This document shows, piece by piece, positions 1 to 11,468 of a DNA stretch of 64,000 bases. Position 1 is the first letter of the stretch. The number at the start of each line of letters is the position of its first letter. The stretch is from Epiperipatus broadwayi (Eukaryota > Onychophora > Udeonychophora > Euonychophora > Peripatidae), in contig JAQFVV010012395.1 of the NCBI GenBank assembly GCA_028023455.1, forward strand, positions 9,402,654-9,466,653, in the 5' to 3' direction. Under the pieces are notes generated by a model. It saw only the letters and a program-made list of their open reading frames with translations. It did not search any database and was not told where the DNA came from. The translations under genes and the position numbers were made by a program.

Positions 1-2454
1 TAAAATTTATGATAGGAAAAAATGGTTTTACTTTAATTTAAAATTACAAAAATATAACCATATGAAATTGATAAATAGCATTAGCATCAAACTGTCAATT
101 CCCCAACATTCTTGTTCCCTAGGAACTTAGTAAGCTTACAATTAGGTAAGGTTTTGTTTTAGCTGCTTTAAAAAATTTATTTTTTTATTTATGAAAGTGA
201 ATGATGTTTTAATTTATATAAATTACAATATAGAATTGATTTTAAAAAATCATGAGTTATGTTGTTGTCTGTGGCAGCTTCTTCAATATTAAGGTTTTCC
301 TGTATAATTGTATTTTTTATTTCAATTTCTCTTCATTTATGTAGTAAAAAGGTAATTTAAAGTGATCAATTAACATCTTCATGCTCTCATTTTCAAACAC
401 TTAAGATTTGCCCATACATAAACATTTGGGTTGAAATGATAGATGGATTCGTTTTATCTTTTCCCAAAGACTTTATCTTGTGTTTGGAAAGTGGGAGTAT
501 TCATTTATATAGTTACATCTACAAAGCACGTGCATTAGCTTATTGGATTATTAATATTACAATTTGTTAAAAAAATGAATTAATAACTTATAATATCTAT
601 GTAAAAGAATTCTAATGAACTTAAATTGAATACTGACTTAGCATCAACAGTAGGTATATAATGTTAGCATCTGTTTTCCATCTAGTAAATATACCATCTA
701 TATATTTTTTTTTTTAATCAAATAATTTGAACAAAAAAACTTAAAATTATCTTCATGGTTTATAACTTGCAGGCCCATATTTTTCAAATTAGGAAGTGGT
801 AAAAATTCATAAAACTCAATGCATGATGCTTTTTGAATTTCTTTCAGGTTTAAACATCACACTTATTTCGGAATGCATCCCTAGAGTTGATTTTTAAAGC
901 TCATGTCTAAAGAATGATCTTGATGAAAAAACTTTTGTAAAAAAGACTATATTTTTCATTTTTAATTTTCTGCCTTGCAATTTTTAATCTCATCTACAAT
1001 CCTACATTTTGAGTCCTGATTTTAAGATAAAAATAAATAAATCTTGGACTCAGTATTGATAGACATAATAAATGTTACACCATGTTGCAATTATAATTTT
1101 GTTACACAATCAGCATTTTTCTAGACTTTCTACTATTCCATTTTATTTTTAACCTTACTCTGCAACTGTAAAATATAGGTGAATTTTAAACCAATTTATA
1201 GGCCAGATACTTGAGCTATGTTAAACTTGCTAAGAAATTTCTTGAGCTAAAAAAAGTCCCAAATTCCTTAAGGTTTGAATCTAGAAGCCATGATATGATA
1301 ATATAATTTTTGATTTTAAGGCTTATTGATAAATTCAAATTTAAAAAAAAGTCTAAGCATGTTTGGTATCATAGTGCAAAAATTGCCTGCCATGCCTACA
1401 ATCTAGCATTTCCTAAGAGGCTTAGGAATGTTTTTTTATGAAGCTATCTCATAGTCAATCCAGTTAACCATCTAAAATTGGTTAATAAATATATATTTCA
1501 CTATTCTTGTTTAAAAAATAGAAAATAATTCAAACTTTTCACATCCAACAAGTGATAAGTTTTATGATAACTTTCTTCTGTTTCATTATTTCTATGAAAG
1601 ACTTATATCCTACAACTGGCAATTAATAACCTTTATGTTAGATTTCATTAATATAGAATCATATTAACATACTATTCGGTTGCAGTCATATCAACATCTA
1701 AATATCACTTCAAATCACAATTCATATATCACTAGAAGTTAACATCTTGATGGTCTAAAAATAACTAGAATCTTTTTAGCATTTAGGTATCTTCTAAATT
1801 GTAAGTCTTTTTAACATTTAAAGATAAATCAGAAAAATCAATGTGGATCAGTTAAATAAATAACGCAAATAGTAGCATAAGTGACAGAACACTTATTTCT
1901 ATGATAAGAATTAATATTTTGTTGTTTTTTAAAAAATAAAAAATCAATTTGTCATAATAATGATTGATTGATGGAATTATATTATGATATGTAACTCTTG
2001 AAGTTCCAAAGATAAAAAACAGATGATTTTGCATTAACTTTAATTGTAAATATTTCACTAAGTTTAATTCTATTGTGAAACTATAACTGTAAACACAGTA
2101 GCTGATTAGTGATACACTGCAGAAGTCGCAGAAGTTCAATAATAAAAAACGCTTAAATTTAAGCTTGCTTGCAAAGTGCAATTCTGTTAGATTTTCTCCG
2201 GCTGTAGGGTAAAAACTAACAATTTTTTTTTTCACAGCGCTTAATAAACTAATGCTATAAACAGATTGCTAATGATATTTGTATTTATATGTTCGACTAT
2301 TTCCATCATCTAATATGAGTATTAAATGTCTTTAGAAAAATTTAATTCTATTTAAATATTCCAAATACATTCAACTCATAGTAATAGCATATCAAACAGA
2401 TTAGTATATGCACAATGTTTTGAGAAATATTATTCTCCCCTCTTTTTCAGATGT
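1..2454. other. Non-coding AT-rich stretch
   Basis: No supported gene or recognisable repeat. The longest open frames are short, rich in Phe/Leu/Ile/Lys, and look like chance openings in AT-rich DNA. Homopolymer runs of T and A are common. Confidence 0.6.
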
Positions 2455-2566
2455 TTCTGGCATGACCAGTAATAGTACTAGCATGGAAATCGAACCTGGA
2501 CCCTTAGAGTTTTGAGTATTGAATTTTAAGGTAAAGCTCTAGCCAACTGAGCTATTCTTCCAAAGA
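2455..2566 (-). repeat. tRNA-derived SINE, family B (degenerate)
   Basis: Read on the minus strand, this has a near-canonical pol III A box (TAGCTCAGTTGGCTAGAGC) followed about 45 bases later by a B box (GGTTCGATTTCC). The head therefore resembles a class I tRNA. The sequence between the boxes is AT-drifted and no clean target-site duplication is visible, so the copy looks old. It is too degenerate for a working tRNA gene. A diverged relative is at 25545-25645. Confidence 0.55.
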
Positions 2567-3710
2567 AAACAGTCAGCAGAAATTTCATATACTTATCTAA
2601 GAGGTTCCTCCTGATTTTTCCATCTTTTTCTAAGAAGAAAGTTAATTAATGGTTTTCATACATTAAGTATAGTCAGACTAGGTTAATTTAAAGGATTGTT
2701 AATGATATTGTTTTAACTAAAGATATTAAATTCAAAACAAACAGTTACTCAATATAGTGATAAATGTGTAAATCAAAGATAAAACTATTGATGCCTAGAC
2801 TGATTTAATGCAAAAACTTTATTGTTAAAAAATTGAAAAATTAATGTTAATTAGTTTCAAGAGCCATTGAAAACTCTCTGATAAATCTAGAAGTTTTACA
2901 GATAAGAGCAAATTTTCTACTGAACTTCAAAAAGACTATTGGAAAAATAACATTAAAATTAGATATTTCTCTTGGATATTAACAAATTAATATCAACAAA
3001 AAACATCACGTGATCCCAGCATGCACAATGCTTTTTAGTAACAAATCAATGTTTAGTCTACCCCAGTGCTGCCAACTATTATAATTCTGGGCAATTAATA
3101 GACCCTAAGTAATATTGCTTATTAATATCTAATGTTATTCTATTCTTATTCCCAGACTATGTCTTTCATTAGTGAGGAGCTTGGACCTAGATCTATGGCT
3201 CTGGATCCAATGGACTACCCTTTTCACCTACTTGTCATATTTTACTGTTGTTTTTTACTATCAAGTTATTAACAAACTTCTCACTGATGAAGGCCATCAT
3301 CCAGAAACTAGTCTAGGATATGGATAGAATAATACTGAAGATGTAATTAATACCTTGAAGTGTTTATTGATTACTCAAACTTACAATAGCAATCCTTGAA
3401 TAGTATAAGCTGAGATTTATTCTACAAATAAATCAATAGATTTTAATTTTTATTTTCTTTTTTGTATTTGTATAGAAATGTAGATTAACTGTTTAAAAAT
3501 ATCTTAAAAATAGCCGGCTGTTGGACGAAAGTCACTTCTGTTATTTTTTCACATCAATTAAAGAAAGTCATTATACCTCATCCAGTCAATCAGATGTTAT
3601 TAATGTGAAATCAATGAAGCTTTTATTTAGTTTAAAAATAGCTAAATAATTAATAAGTAATTAGCACTTGGATAGCTGACTACGTTGGATAAGAGTCATA
3701 TATCTAAAAA
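2567..3710. other. Non-coding AT-rich stretch
   Basis: No gene, tandem repeat or mobile-element remnant that I can support. Many stops in all frames. Confidence 0.5.
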
Positions 3711-3866
3711 AAAATTCTAACCATACTTATACATATTTGACTACCAAAAAAAATCAGATTCTTCTTGGATTCAACTCCAGATCAAAAGCCTTTGATCTGG
3801 GGTTGAATCCAAGAACAATCTTTTTTTTTTTGATAGTTAATGATTTATAAGTATAGTTAGAATTTT
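3711..3866. repeat. Hairpin (MITE-like inverted repeat), ~75-bp arms
   Basis: The arms are about 3711-3784 and 3790-3866 with a loop of only a few bases. The left-arm core TTGGATTCAACTCCAGATCA is mirrored on the right by TGATCTGGGGTTGAATCCAA, and complementarity continues outwards through A/T runs to AATTCTAACCATACTTATA and its complement. No coding capacity. It could be a MITE or a one-off palindromic duplication. No target-site duplication was recognised. Confidence 0.7.
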
Positions 3867-4222
3867 GATATAACCATACCACATTCATTTGATAATAAAA
3901 TTAATAAATTTGAGCAGATAAAGCGTTGTAGATAATAATAAACTCAAGATTTAAATTAGAATTTTTAAAAGTCAAAATAATGATCAGGAGGCTTGTATTA
4001 CATTATCTGGAATAGTATGTGATGAAGATAATTGAGGAAGACAATGAAGAGGAAACAAAAATAATAATTTTATTTCTTTTAAAAGAAATTATGCATATTT
4101 TTCAGAAAGAAGACGGGGAGATATTCTTAGGCAATAAGTTACTAGTATTACATGAAAATACTTTATCACTATTAATAGTAATTTTGAATTAAAATATTTT
4201 TGTTTTCGCTAGTATCTATATA
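3867..4222. other. Non-coding AT-rich spacer
   Basis: No gene or repeat recognised between the hairpin and the left edge of the minus-strand LTR element. Confidence 0.4.
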
Positions 4223-5833
4223 TTTAACAGTTCTGACATTTGGTAAAAGTGATCCTCAAAAATAATTTAAAACAAACTATAACAATCATATAGAGATGAA
4301 AAGTTAGTACTTAATAATTAAAATAATCTTTTCACACTCAAATTCAAATAAAAATGAAACAAGATAGGAGTAAAAATATAATTTAATTCAATCATAATTT
4401 GTACTGATGATCAGACATAGCTATAATAATAAAAATATTACAAACTATGTCATCTTTCCAGATCATTTAATTATTCCTGAATAACTGAAGGGAAATTAGC
4501 TCCTCTATGGATTACAATTTTATATTACATTTAAAAACCAGTGTACTATCTCAAAATGCGAAATCAATAGAAGGTTATTTTACACCATCAATATTATTAA
4601 ACAAAGTCTTGACTAATTTAATAGAATATGAATTCTTATCTACCTAGCTGTTACAAATTTAATTTATAATTTAAATGGTAGAACTTATGATAAGAGAAAC
4701 AGAAGGTCAGATTAATAACTAATAAAAAAATATTTATTATACAATAAGACATATAAAATATTTAAAATATCATTACATTAAATTATAAAATAATAAGTAT
4801 TTAAACAGTACCATTTTCAAGTTATCACCCTTTTAAACACTAAATTTTTATAAATGTCTTCAGTTTAAAATCCCTTCTAAGTTAAGCTCAACATTTGTTT
4901 CCTTTGTTTGCTTTTCATTATGGAGTCTATTTCAATATTTAAGATGCTAAAAACTCATCCTTGAGAATGAAAAAAACATTTTTTTTTACTCTTTAGCTGT
5001 TTCAAGTTTAATTTATTCAGATCGTATTTCCTTTACTCAGATCACATTTCCTTAAATCATATTCCTTCACCCTTCCAGAAACAAATATTCTTTAAGAGAA
5101 AACATTCAGTTAGCAATCACTTTCCAAACATAAATTTTTACCATAGGTTTAGCAGAATTCAAAAATGGCAGTTGAAGTTTGATCACATATCAGGCTGAAG
5201 AAAAATAATTAATCCAAGCTACATTAATCCAAGATAAATGATACACACACAGGAACTAGCTATCATAAACAATAGTACCCATTTTATAATATTTATATTT
5301 TTGTTCATAACTTGGTTGCAAGTAAAAATAAATTTAAAGTTTTTACAAGCTGCTAATGATATTGTAAAATGAAAGATAGACTAGAGACACTAACACGAAT
5401 GCTATCATTCAGTAAAAATTTTAAGATCACATTTTGTTTAAACCAACATTGATTAAAAATAAATAAATCATATTCTATCACTTTTCTAATTATATTCTTT
5501 TTTAAACTGATTGTATTAATTACAATAAAAATATTTGTTCCAATATAAAAATCCCTTTTATAAATTTGACATTTAACAAAACAAAATTAAATATTCTTTT
5601 AATCATATTTTATTTTAATGTTTGAATAATTGGTCTTTGAACTTTGAACTTCAATCTTAGAGATGTCACAAGCAAATTTAAATTTGTAAACAAAAAGAAA
5701 ATTTTCCCACTTTTTTAAATTATTAGACTACTCCTTTTTTAAATATCATTTTTATTAAAATTGTTATTCAAAGTCAACCAGCACTTAACTTCTCATGCAG
5801 TTAATTATGTATCTTAACTTTGCAATTGATACA
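4223..5833 (-). repeat. 3' LTR of the minus-strand LARD-like element
   Basis: This is a direct repeat of 9610-11061. Shared landmarks include TTTAACAGTTCTG near the left edge, AGGAGTAAAAATATAATTTA in the middle, and GCAGTTAATTATGTA near the right edge. Relative to the other copy it has about 250 extra bases around 4935-5190. The outer minus-strand start is TGTATCAATTGC. No open frame is conserved between the copies. Confidence 0.6.
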
Positions 5834-5849
5834 TTGCCCTCCCACCAGG

Positions 5850-6742
5850 TTAAAAATAAAATAAGTCAATTCAGATTCTTGACATTGGATGATTTTATTT
5901 CTACACTAAATAATAACATTATTAAATTTGTACATATAAGCTTGGTAATGAACAAGAGAGTAAGCAAGTGAGCCAGCAAATTTGAAAGTACCTTCAATAG
6001 TAAAGTAAATTGAATAAACTTAGAGGTACTAAATGTAAAATGACTTTTCCATATGAAAGTAAACTAAGTAAATTTTATTACCTTTGACAATGAGTTGCAA
6101 ATCAAAATAGTAGAGGTACTAAATTTAAAATAACTTTTACTATTAAAGTAAATTCACTAAATGTTAATCAAATCCAATTTTAATTTCTTAAGGATGTTGC
6201 AACTAACTACATGTGAGCCAAATCATCCAATGCATGATTGCTAATCAGGAACTCTCAGTTTGGGTAACTTGTTGAGAATGTCAGGAAAACTCTACTGAAT
6301 ATTCTATTCTAATTTATACTTCATAATTAAATATTTAAGATTTCACTGGAAATTCCTTTCTAAACAAGCAAAACTCTTTCACATGATGTTTATTGGCTTA
6401 AAATTCTTTTCTACCAGCTACTCTGTAGTAAGCTCAGAATTTTTTAACTAATACTTCACTATCAACTTACATAGAAGTTTTGAGCACAAGCACACAACTG
6501 CAATTTGACTGACTTCTCAAAGAAAAGATTTAATCATACAAATATTTTCAATCCATAATCAGCACAATACATCAAACCACCTACTCATCATCTCTAGTTA
6601 AGTTCTCTTTGGAAAGTTTCAAAGAGCAAGCATTATATGTTTCCATTTCTATTTCTTCATCAGTCACTATAAAAACATTGTTGTTTTATTGGTGAATGAT
6701 AGTGAATGGGCCATCATAAGTTTTCTGAAATTTTTATAGACA
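5850..6742. other. Internal region of the LARD-like element, non-coding
   Basis: No ORF. There is a diverged two-copy tandem motif around 5985-6160 (AGAGGTACTAAAT, about 105 bases apart). Otherwise nothing recognised. Confidence 0.35.
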
Positions 6743-7350
6743 TGTTTTTCAGATGAAGAAGATTATAGTGAAGAGGTACAATTGATAATTAAAGAGTTTA
6801 TAGATAATGAATATTCAGAGAAGGTTATAGAAGAAAGTATAAGGAAGTCAGAAGAAAAATTTAATAAAAATAGAGAAATAGTATGTAGAAAAGATCAAAT
6901 AAATAAGAATAAATATATAGGTATTAAAACTTATAATAGTATTGTAAAAAATGAATAAAATAATTATTAAAATTAATAAAAATTGTAATAATGTAATAAA
7001 ATTTAAGATAGTAAATAAAAGAAGAAAAGATATACTTAATACATTAGATAATAAATATGTAAGAAAAGTAGAAAATGCATAAATGGAGTATATAAAATTG
7101 AATGTAAGTCATGTAAAAGTAAAATTATAAAAAAGAATTATGTAATTGAAACAAAGAATTCAATTTATACAAGATTAATTCAACATAAATAAGATAAGAG
7201 AACACCTATTTATTTACATTCATTAGAAACATGTCATAGGTTAGAGAAGGATAGTATAAAATGATTATTTATACAAATAATAGAACATGAAAAATTAAAG
7301 AAGCAATATTGATTAAAAATATAAAACCAAATCTTAATAGGGATTTTGGG
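6743..7350 (+). pseudogene. Penelope-like element remnant: linker and GIY-YIG endonuclease
   Basis: Several frames interrupted by stops read as a degraded C-terminal part of a Penelope-like protein. An acidic/lysine-rich linker (6752-6957) is followed by a segment reading NGVYKIECKSCKSK, the start of a GIY-YIG-type domain, then IYTRLIQHK, a stop, and DKRTPIYLHSLETCHRLEKD, and finally a PNLNRDFGI-like end. Catalytic-domain spacing resembles the GIY-YIG endonucleases of Penelope-like elements, but the second YIG motif is lost and stops are frequent, so it cannot be functional. It lies opposite in orientation to the surrounding LTR element and is probably a nested fragment. Confidence 0.5.
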
Positions 7351-8463
7351 ATAAAGACAATAATTTTATGAATAATTATAGTTATTATTATTAATAATAG
7401 TTTGAATGTAAAAAGGTTTAAAAAATGAAATCGAAGAAAATGATGATGAATTGTTGAGCAAGTATAAGAATTTTTAAAAATTTTTCAGTTGGTTTTTGGA
7501 AATGGGATTATAAAGATGTAAGAATTTAGTAATGTAATAAAAACTGTAATTTATAACGTAAAAAAGTTAATAGTTAAAAATACATAACAAAAATTTAAAA
7601 AAGTTTAGAAATAATTAAGAAAATATAAGTAAAAAGTTAATGATAAAATGATAGGTTAAATAGTGGAGTTTAAAGATTAATGTTTTAAAATTTAGAATAA
7701 TTTAATAATAAAATAATATAAATAAATAAAATTAGTTAAGTGTAGAATAATAAAATGGAAAATGATTATTTATACTGGTCAGATTAAGATATATGTTTTG
7801 ATTATATATATATATATGTGTGTGTATATAAGATATATTGTGTGATTATATATGTGGCTGTTGTAGCTCTGATAATGACTGCAGAATAGTTGAAACTGCA
7901 AGAATAAAGTTTTGGTGTAAAAATAATATTGTTAAGTGTACAAGAAGGTTGGAAATGGTATAATATGTAAATATTTCTTTTTACTGATAATTATTCCTTA
8001 TATCCCCAAATTATTATTTGTCTCACAATATTTTTTAACAATTATAATCTTTACATCTCAAATTATTGTTTGTCTCATTATGTTTTCTTTTAACAATTAT
8101 GATAAAAGTTGAACATACATTTCTTTAAAAAAAATGTTTCTGCAAAATTATATTTTCTTTTCCATTCATAAATAGCTCATTAATTCATTAATCAGATTCA
8201 GGATCTTTTATGAGATAAAACCATCTAAATTTCTAGGATTAAACTTCTCTCTCTCTCTCTGTCCCTCTCTCTCTAGGTGTTTTTAAGTGTAGTATAAGTA
8301 ATACTAGGCCACTGTGAATCACTCCTGGATTTGCTACATTTTACTTTATGAGTAATATCAGGATCACTTTCAGTGTGTTGAAAGATCCGGGCTGCCAACA
8401 TATTGCCTGCCTCCAAAAAATTCTAATTTTCAAAAATTTGTTAACAATCACAGGTGTATTAAC
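7351..8463. other. Non-coding internal sequence with simple repeats
   Basis: Contains a mixed (TA)/(TG) microsatellite near 7800-7845 and a (CT)-rich tract near 8249-8274. No gene seen. Confidence 0.4.
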
Positions 8464-8600
8464 AAGTATGAGAGAGTCGTCTTGCATTGGTGGTTGAGAG
8501 GTCAGCGCAACTGCCTTGCACTAGCGAGCGGTTGCCCGGGTTGCGGGTTTGCATCCTGGCCGATGCTATGACACTTAAAAAAAAAAAGTATGACAGAGTC
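8464..8600 (+). repeat. tRNA-derived SINE A, copy 1, with target-site duplication
   Basis: The SINE body is about 8479-8585. The tRNA-like head starts GTCTTGCATTGG, has an A-box-like TGGTTGAGAGGTCAGCG and a B-box-like GGGTTTGCATCC, then CCGATGCTATGACACT and an A tail. It is flanked by 15-bp duplications AAGTATGAGAGAGTC (8464-8478) and AAGTATGACAGAGTC (8586-8600) with one mismatch. This is a retroposition product nested in the LTR element, so it is younger than that element. Confidence 0.85.
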
Positions 8601-8917
8601 TAAATCAACCCTTTCCTGCCCAGTAGTAAACAAGTGATTTAAGTTTTTATTTATCTTATTACTCCCCTCTCTCACAATAGATTCTATTATCTTTATAGGC
8701 TTTTCATATTCTCTATTACATTCTATCTCTATCTTTTCAAATTTTTCAACAATAATAGTCATTCCTAAATGAACCTGTTCTAATGCTCTATGATTTTCTG
8801 TTTTTATTCCTCTATTGTCTCATGTAGCAATTCTATTTTACTTTCTTGCTCAGTTTTATTTTTCTGTATTCCCTTGCATACCTTTTCAACTTTATTTTCA
8901 ATATGGTTTAAACCTCC

Positions 8918-9145
8918 CTATAACTCTTTTATAATTTCTTCCCTCATCTGTTCATATCCTCTTTTAATTTGAGACTCTAGTTTTTCAAACATTTTTTTTA
9001 TCATTGGCATAAACCTATCATTATTTGAGACTTCTAAGTAATTTTTAATTTCTTCCTCACTGGAAATGTTTTCTGCTTGTTTTTTTGTTTTTTTTTTTGG
9101 AGCCTGCATTTTTGCTTTTGATCTAGTATGCATCTGATTAATCAC
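8918..9145 (-). CDS. Short basic plus coiled-coil ORF, possible gag-like remnant
   Basis: A 75-residue frame on the minus strand. The first ~25 residues are basic (SKAKMQAPKKKTKKQ) and are followed by an acidic stretch and then a heptad-like coil (MIKKMFEKLESQIKRGYEQM). It ends at a stop, but lysine/glutamate-rich sequence continues in broken frames towards 8600. It begins about 460 bases inside the upstream LTR, a position comparable to the coiled-coil ORF of the element at 32082-37732. I infer a decayed structural (gag-like) protein of the non-autonomous element. No zinc knuckle or capsid motif is visible and I do not recognise a family. Confidence 0.35.
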   Translation of the reverse strand: MINQMHTRSKAKMQAPKKKTKKQAENISSEEEIKNYLEVSNNDRFMPMIKKMFEKLESQIKRGYEQMREEIIKEL

Positions 9146-9609
9146 AATATTTAACTACAATATTTATCTTTTTTAATAAACTATTTTAAAATTATTTCTA
9201 CTTAAGTTCTTATTCAATAGATTGGAGTGACCATTTACCCTTTCAATCTGTAACACTATTTATTATTATCTGCCTGATTATTTTATTATCTGCCATTTTT
9301 TTGCTCTTTTGTGCACATTTAATTTATATTATTTGCTTATGTTTTCTCTTCACATCAAAATTCAACAAATATAAAATTTAATTCCTCTCCATTCCCACAT
9401 TTTTCAACAAATTATTATTCTCTATTTATTAAATAGCCAGAGTATGGAGCACTCATATTAGATGCCAATTTATAACTGACTTGAGTATTTTTACTGCTAG
9501 ATAGTTAGGGTCATTTTCAAGCACACATGTTAGACTACAACTGTAATGACTTTCTATTTTTACTAGATATTCAGAGTAATTATCAAACACACACACATCA
9601 GGCACCAGT
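9146..9609. other. Leader region of the LARD-like element
   Basis: Untranslated stretch between the coiled-coil ORF and the LTR. Around 9440-9600 there is a diverged two-copy tandem motif (TACTAGATA...AATTATCAAACACACA). The possible primer binding site lies at its right end. Confidence 0.35.
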
Positions 9610-11061
9610 TTTAACAGTTCTGCCATTTGGCCAAAGATATCATCAAAGTTAATTTAGCACAAATTATAACAGTCATATAGATATGAAAAGTTAGTGCTTA
9701 ATAATTAAAATAATCTTTTTACACTCAAATCTAAATAACAGAAATGAGACAAGATAGGAGTAAAAATATAATTTAATTCAATCATAAATCATACTAATTG
9801 TGAGAGATCGCTATAATAATAAAAATATTACAAACTACATCACCTCTCCAGATTATTAATCATTCCTAAATAACTGAAAGGAAATTAGCTCCTTTATTGA
9901 TTACAAATTAGATTACGTTTAAAAACCAGAGCACCGTCCCAAATTGCAAAATTCATAGGAGGATGTTTTACACCATTAGTATTATTAAACAATACCATGA
10001 CTAATTCAATAGAATATGAACTCTTATCTCCATATCTATTATACATTTAATTTATAATTTAAAATGACAGGACTTAAGAGAAGAGAAACAAAAGGTCAGA
10101 TTAATAATTAATAAAAAATATATATATTTTTTATACAATCAGACATATAAAAACATTTAAAACATCATTACATTAAATTATAAAATAATAAGTATTTAAA
10201 CATTACAATCTTTTATTACCCTTTTAAATACTAAACTTTTATCAATGTCTTCCGTTTAAAATCCCTTCCATGTTAAGCTTAACATTTGTTTTCTTTGTTT
10301 GTTTACTTTTCAAATATGGAGCCTATTTTAGGTTGAAGATAAATAATTAATTCAAAGCTACATTGATCCAGGATAAATGAAGCACACACAGAAATTAGCT
10401 GCCATGAACTATAATATCCATTTTATAAGAGTGCCAGACTCTTCATATAGTAGCCTTTGTAATCAATGGATATATATGAAATGGTGATCTTAATGATATT
10501 TTGATAGTTTTATCCAATTTATAATATTTGTATTTGTTCATAACTTGACTGCAAATAAAAATAAACTTATACAAGCTGCTAATGATGATTGTATAACAAA
10601 AGACAGACTAGAGACTCTGACAAAAATTCTCCTCTTTAATAAAAATTTTAAGATCACATTTTATTTAAACCAACATTGATTAAAAATAAAATCGAATTCT
10701 ATTACTTTTCTAATCATATTCTTTTTTAAACTGATTTTAATAATTACAATAAAAATAGTCGTAACAATATAAAAATCCCTTTTATTAATTTAATATTTAA
10801 CAAAACAAAATTAAATCTCTTTTTAATCATATTTTATTTCAAAGTTTGAATAATTGACCTTTGAACCTTGAACTTTAATCCTAAAGATGGCACAAGCAAA
10901 TTTAAATTTGTAAACAAAAAGAAATGTTTTTCCTCTTTTTTAACTTATTTGACTATCCCTTTTTTTAATATCATTTTTATTAAAATTGTTAACCAAAGAT
11001 AGCTAGCACTTAACTAACTACTCCTGCAGTTAATTATGTACCTTGCTTTGCAAGTGATACA
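9610..11061 (-). repeat. 5' LTR of the minus-strand LARD-like element
   Basis: Direct-repeat partner of 4223-5833. It lacks the ~250-base segment present in that copy and carries a ~90-base insertion near 10430-10520. On the minus strand the outer end reads TGTATCACTTGC. Confidence 0.6.
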
Positions 11062-11122
11062 ATAAATATAGTTAACTTTAACTGATATACAGGCTTATTA
11101 TATATCTATATCAATATATGTA

Positions 11123-11320
11123 AGATATAGAGTATATGAGCACAGACTTTAGCATGATCCACCACTCTCCACTCTATCTCATAACACTGATACACTTGAA
11201 CACATATGTCTTTAGTGATTATTTATCTTTTTGACATATATGTATTCAAGTGTATCAGTGTTATGAGATAGAATGGAGAGTGGTGGTCATGTGAAAGTCT
11301 GCGCTCATATACCCTATATA
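11123..11320. repeat. Hairpin MITE-like element, ~90-bp arms
   Basis: The left arm (about 11123-11210) and right arm (about 11232-11320) are near-perfect complements, for example CCACCACTCTCCACTCTATC against GATAGAATGGAGAGTGGTGG and CACTGATACACTTGAA against TTCAAGTGTATCAGTG. The spacer is about 20 bases. No coding capacity. It lies just outside the 5' LTR of the neighbouring element. Confidence 0.8.
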
Positions 11321-11468
11321 TTATAGTTAATTTTAATATTTGCATGGATAAATGATGAATTCATAGTATTATTTCTGGGAGCTTCCATATAGTAAAATTA
11401 TAATAGCTAAATTACTTATGTTTCAGCACAATAACAAGTACTTTCCTCGGAGTTTCTTCTTTCTCAAA

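Larger units (their letters stand above)
4223..11061 (-). mobile_element. Old non-autonomous LTR retroelement (LARD-like), minus strand
   Basis: Two long direct repeats (4223-5833 and 9610-11061) bracket about 3.8 kb. Read on the minus strand each repeat begins TGTATCA. The downstream one is immediately preceded by a purine-rich run (CCTGGTGGGAGGGCAA, plus-strand 5834-5849), as expected for a polypurine tract. Just inside the other repeat is TGGTGCCTGATGTGT (minus strand, 9607-9593), a possible primer binding site. No protease, RT, RNase H or integrase is visible. The only element-like ORF is a short coiled-coil frame at 9145-8918. The internal region also carries a Penelope-like fragment (6743-7350) and a SINE (8464-8600). 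Repeat divergence, indels and imperfect flanks (ATATA against ATAAA) say the insertion is old. A segmental duplication is the alternative. Confidence 0.6.
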
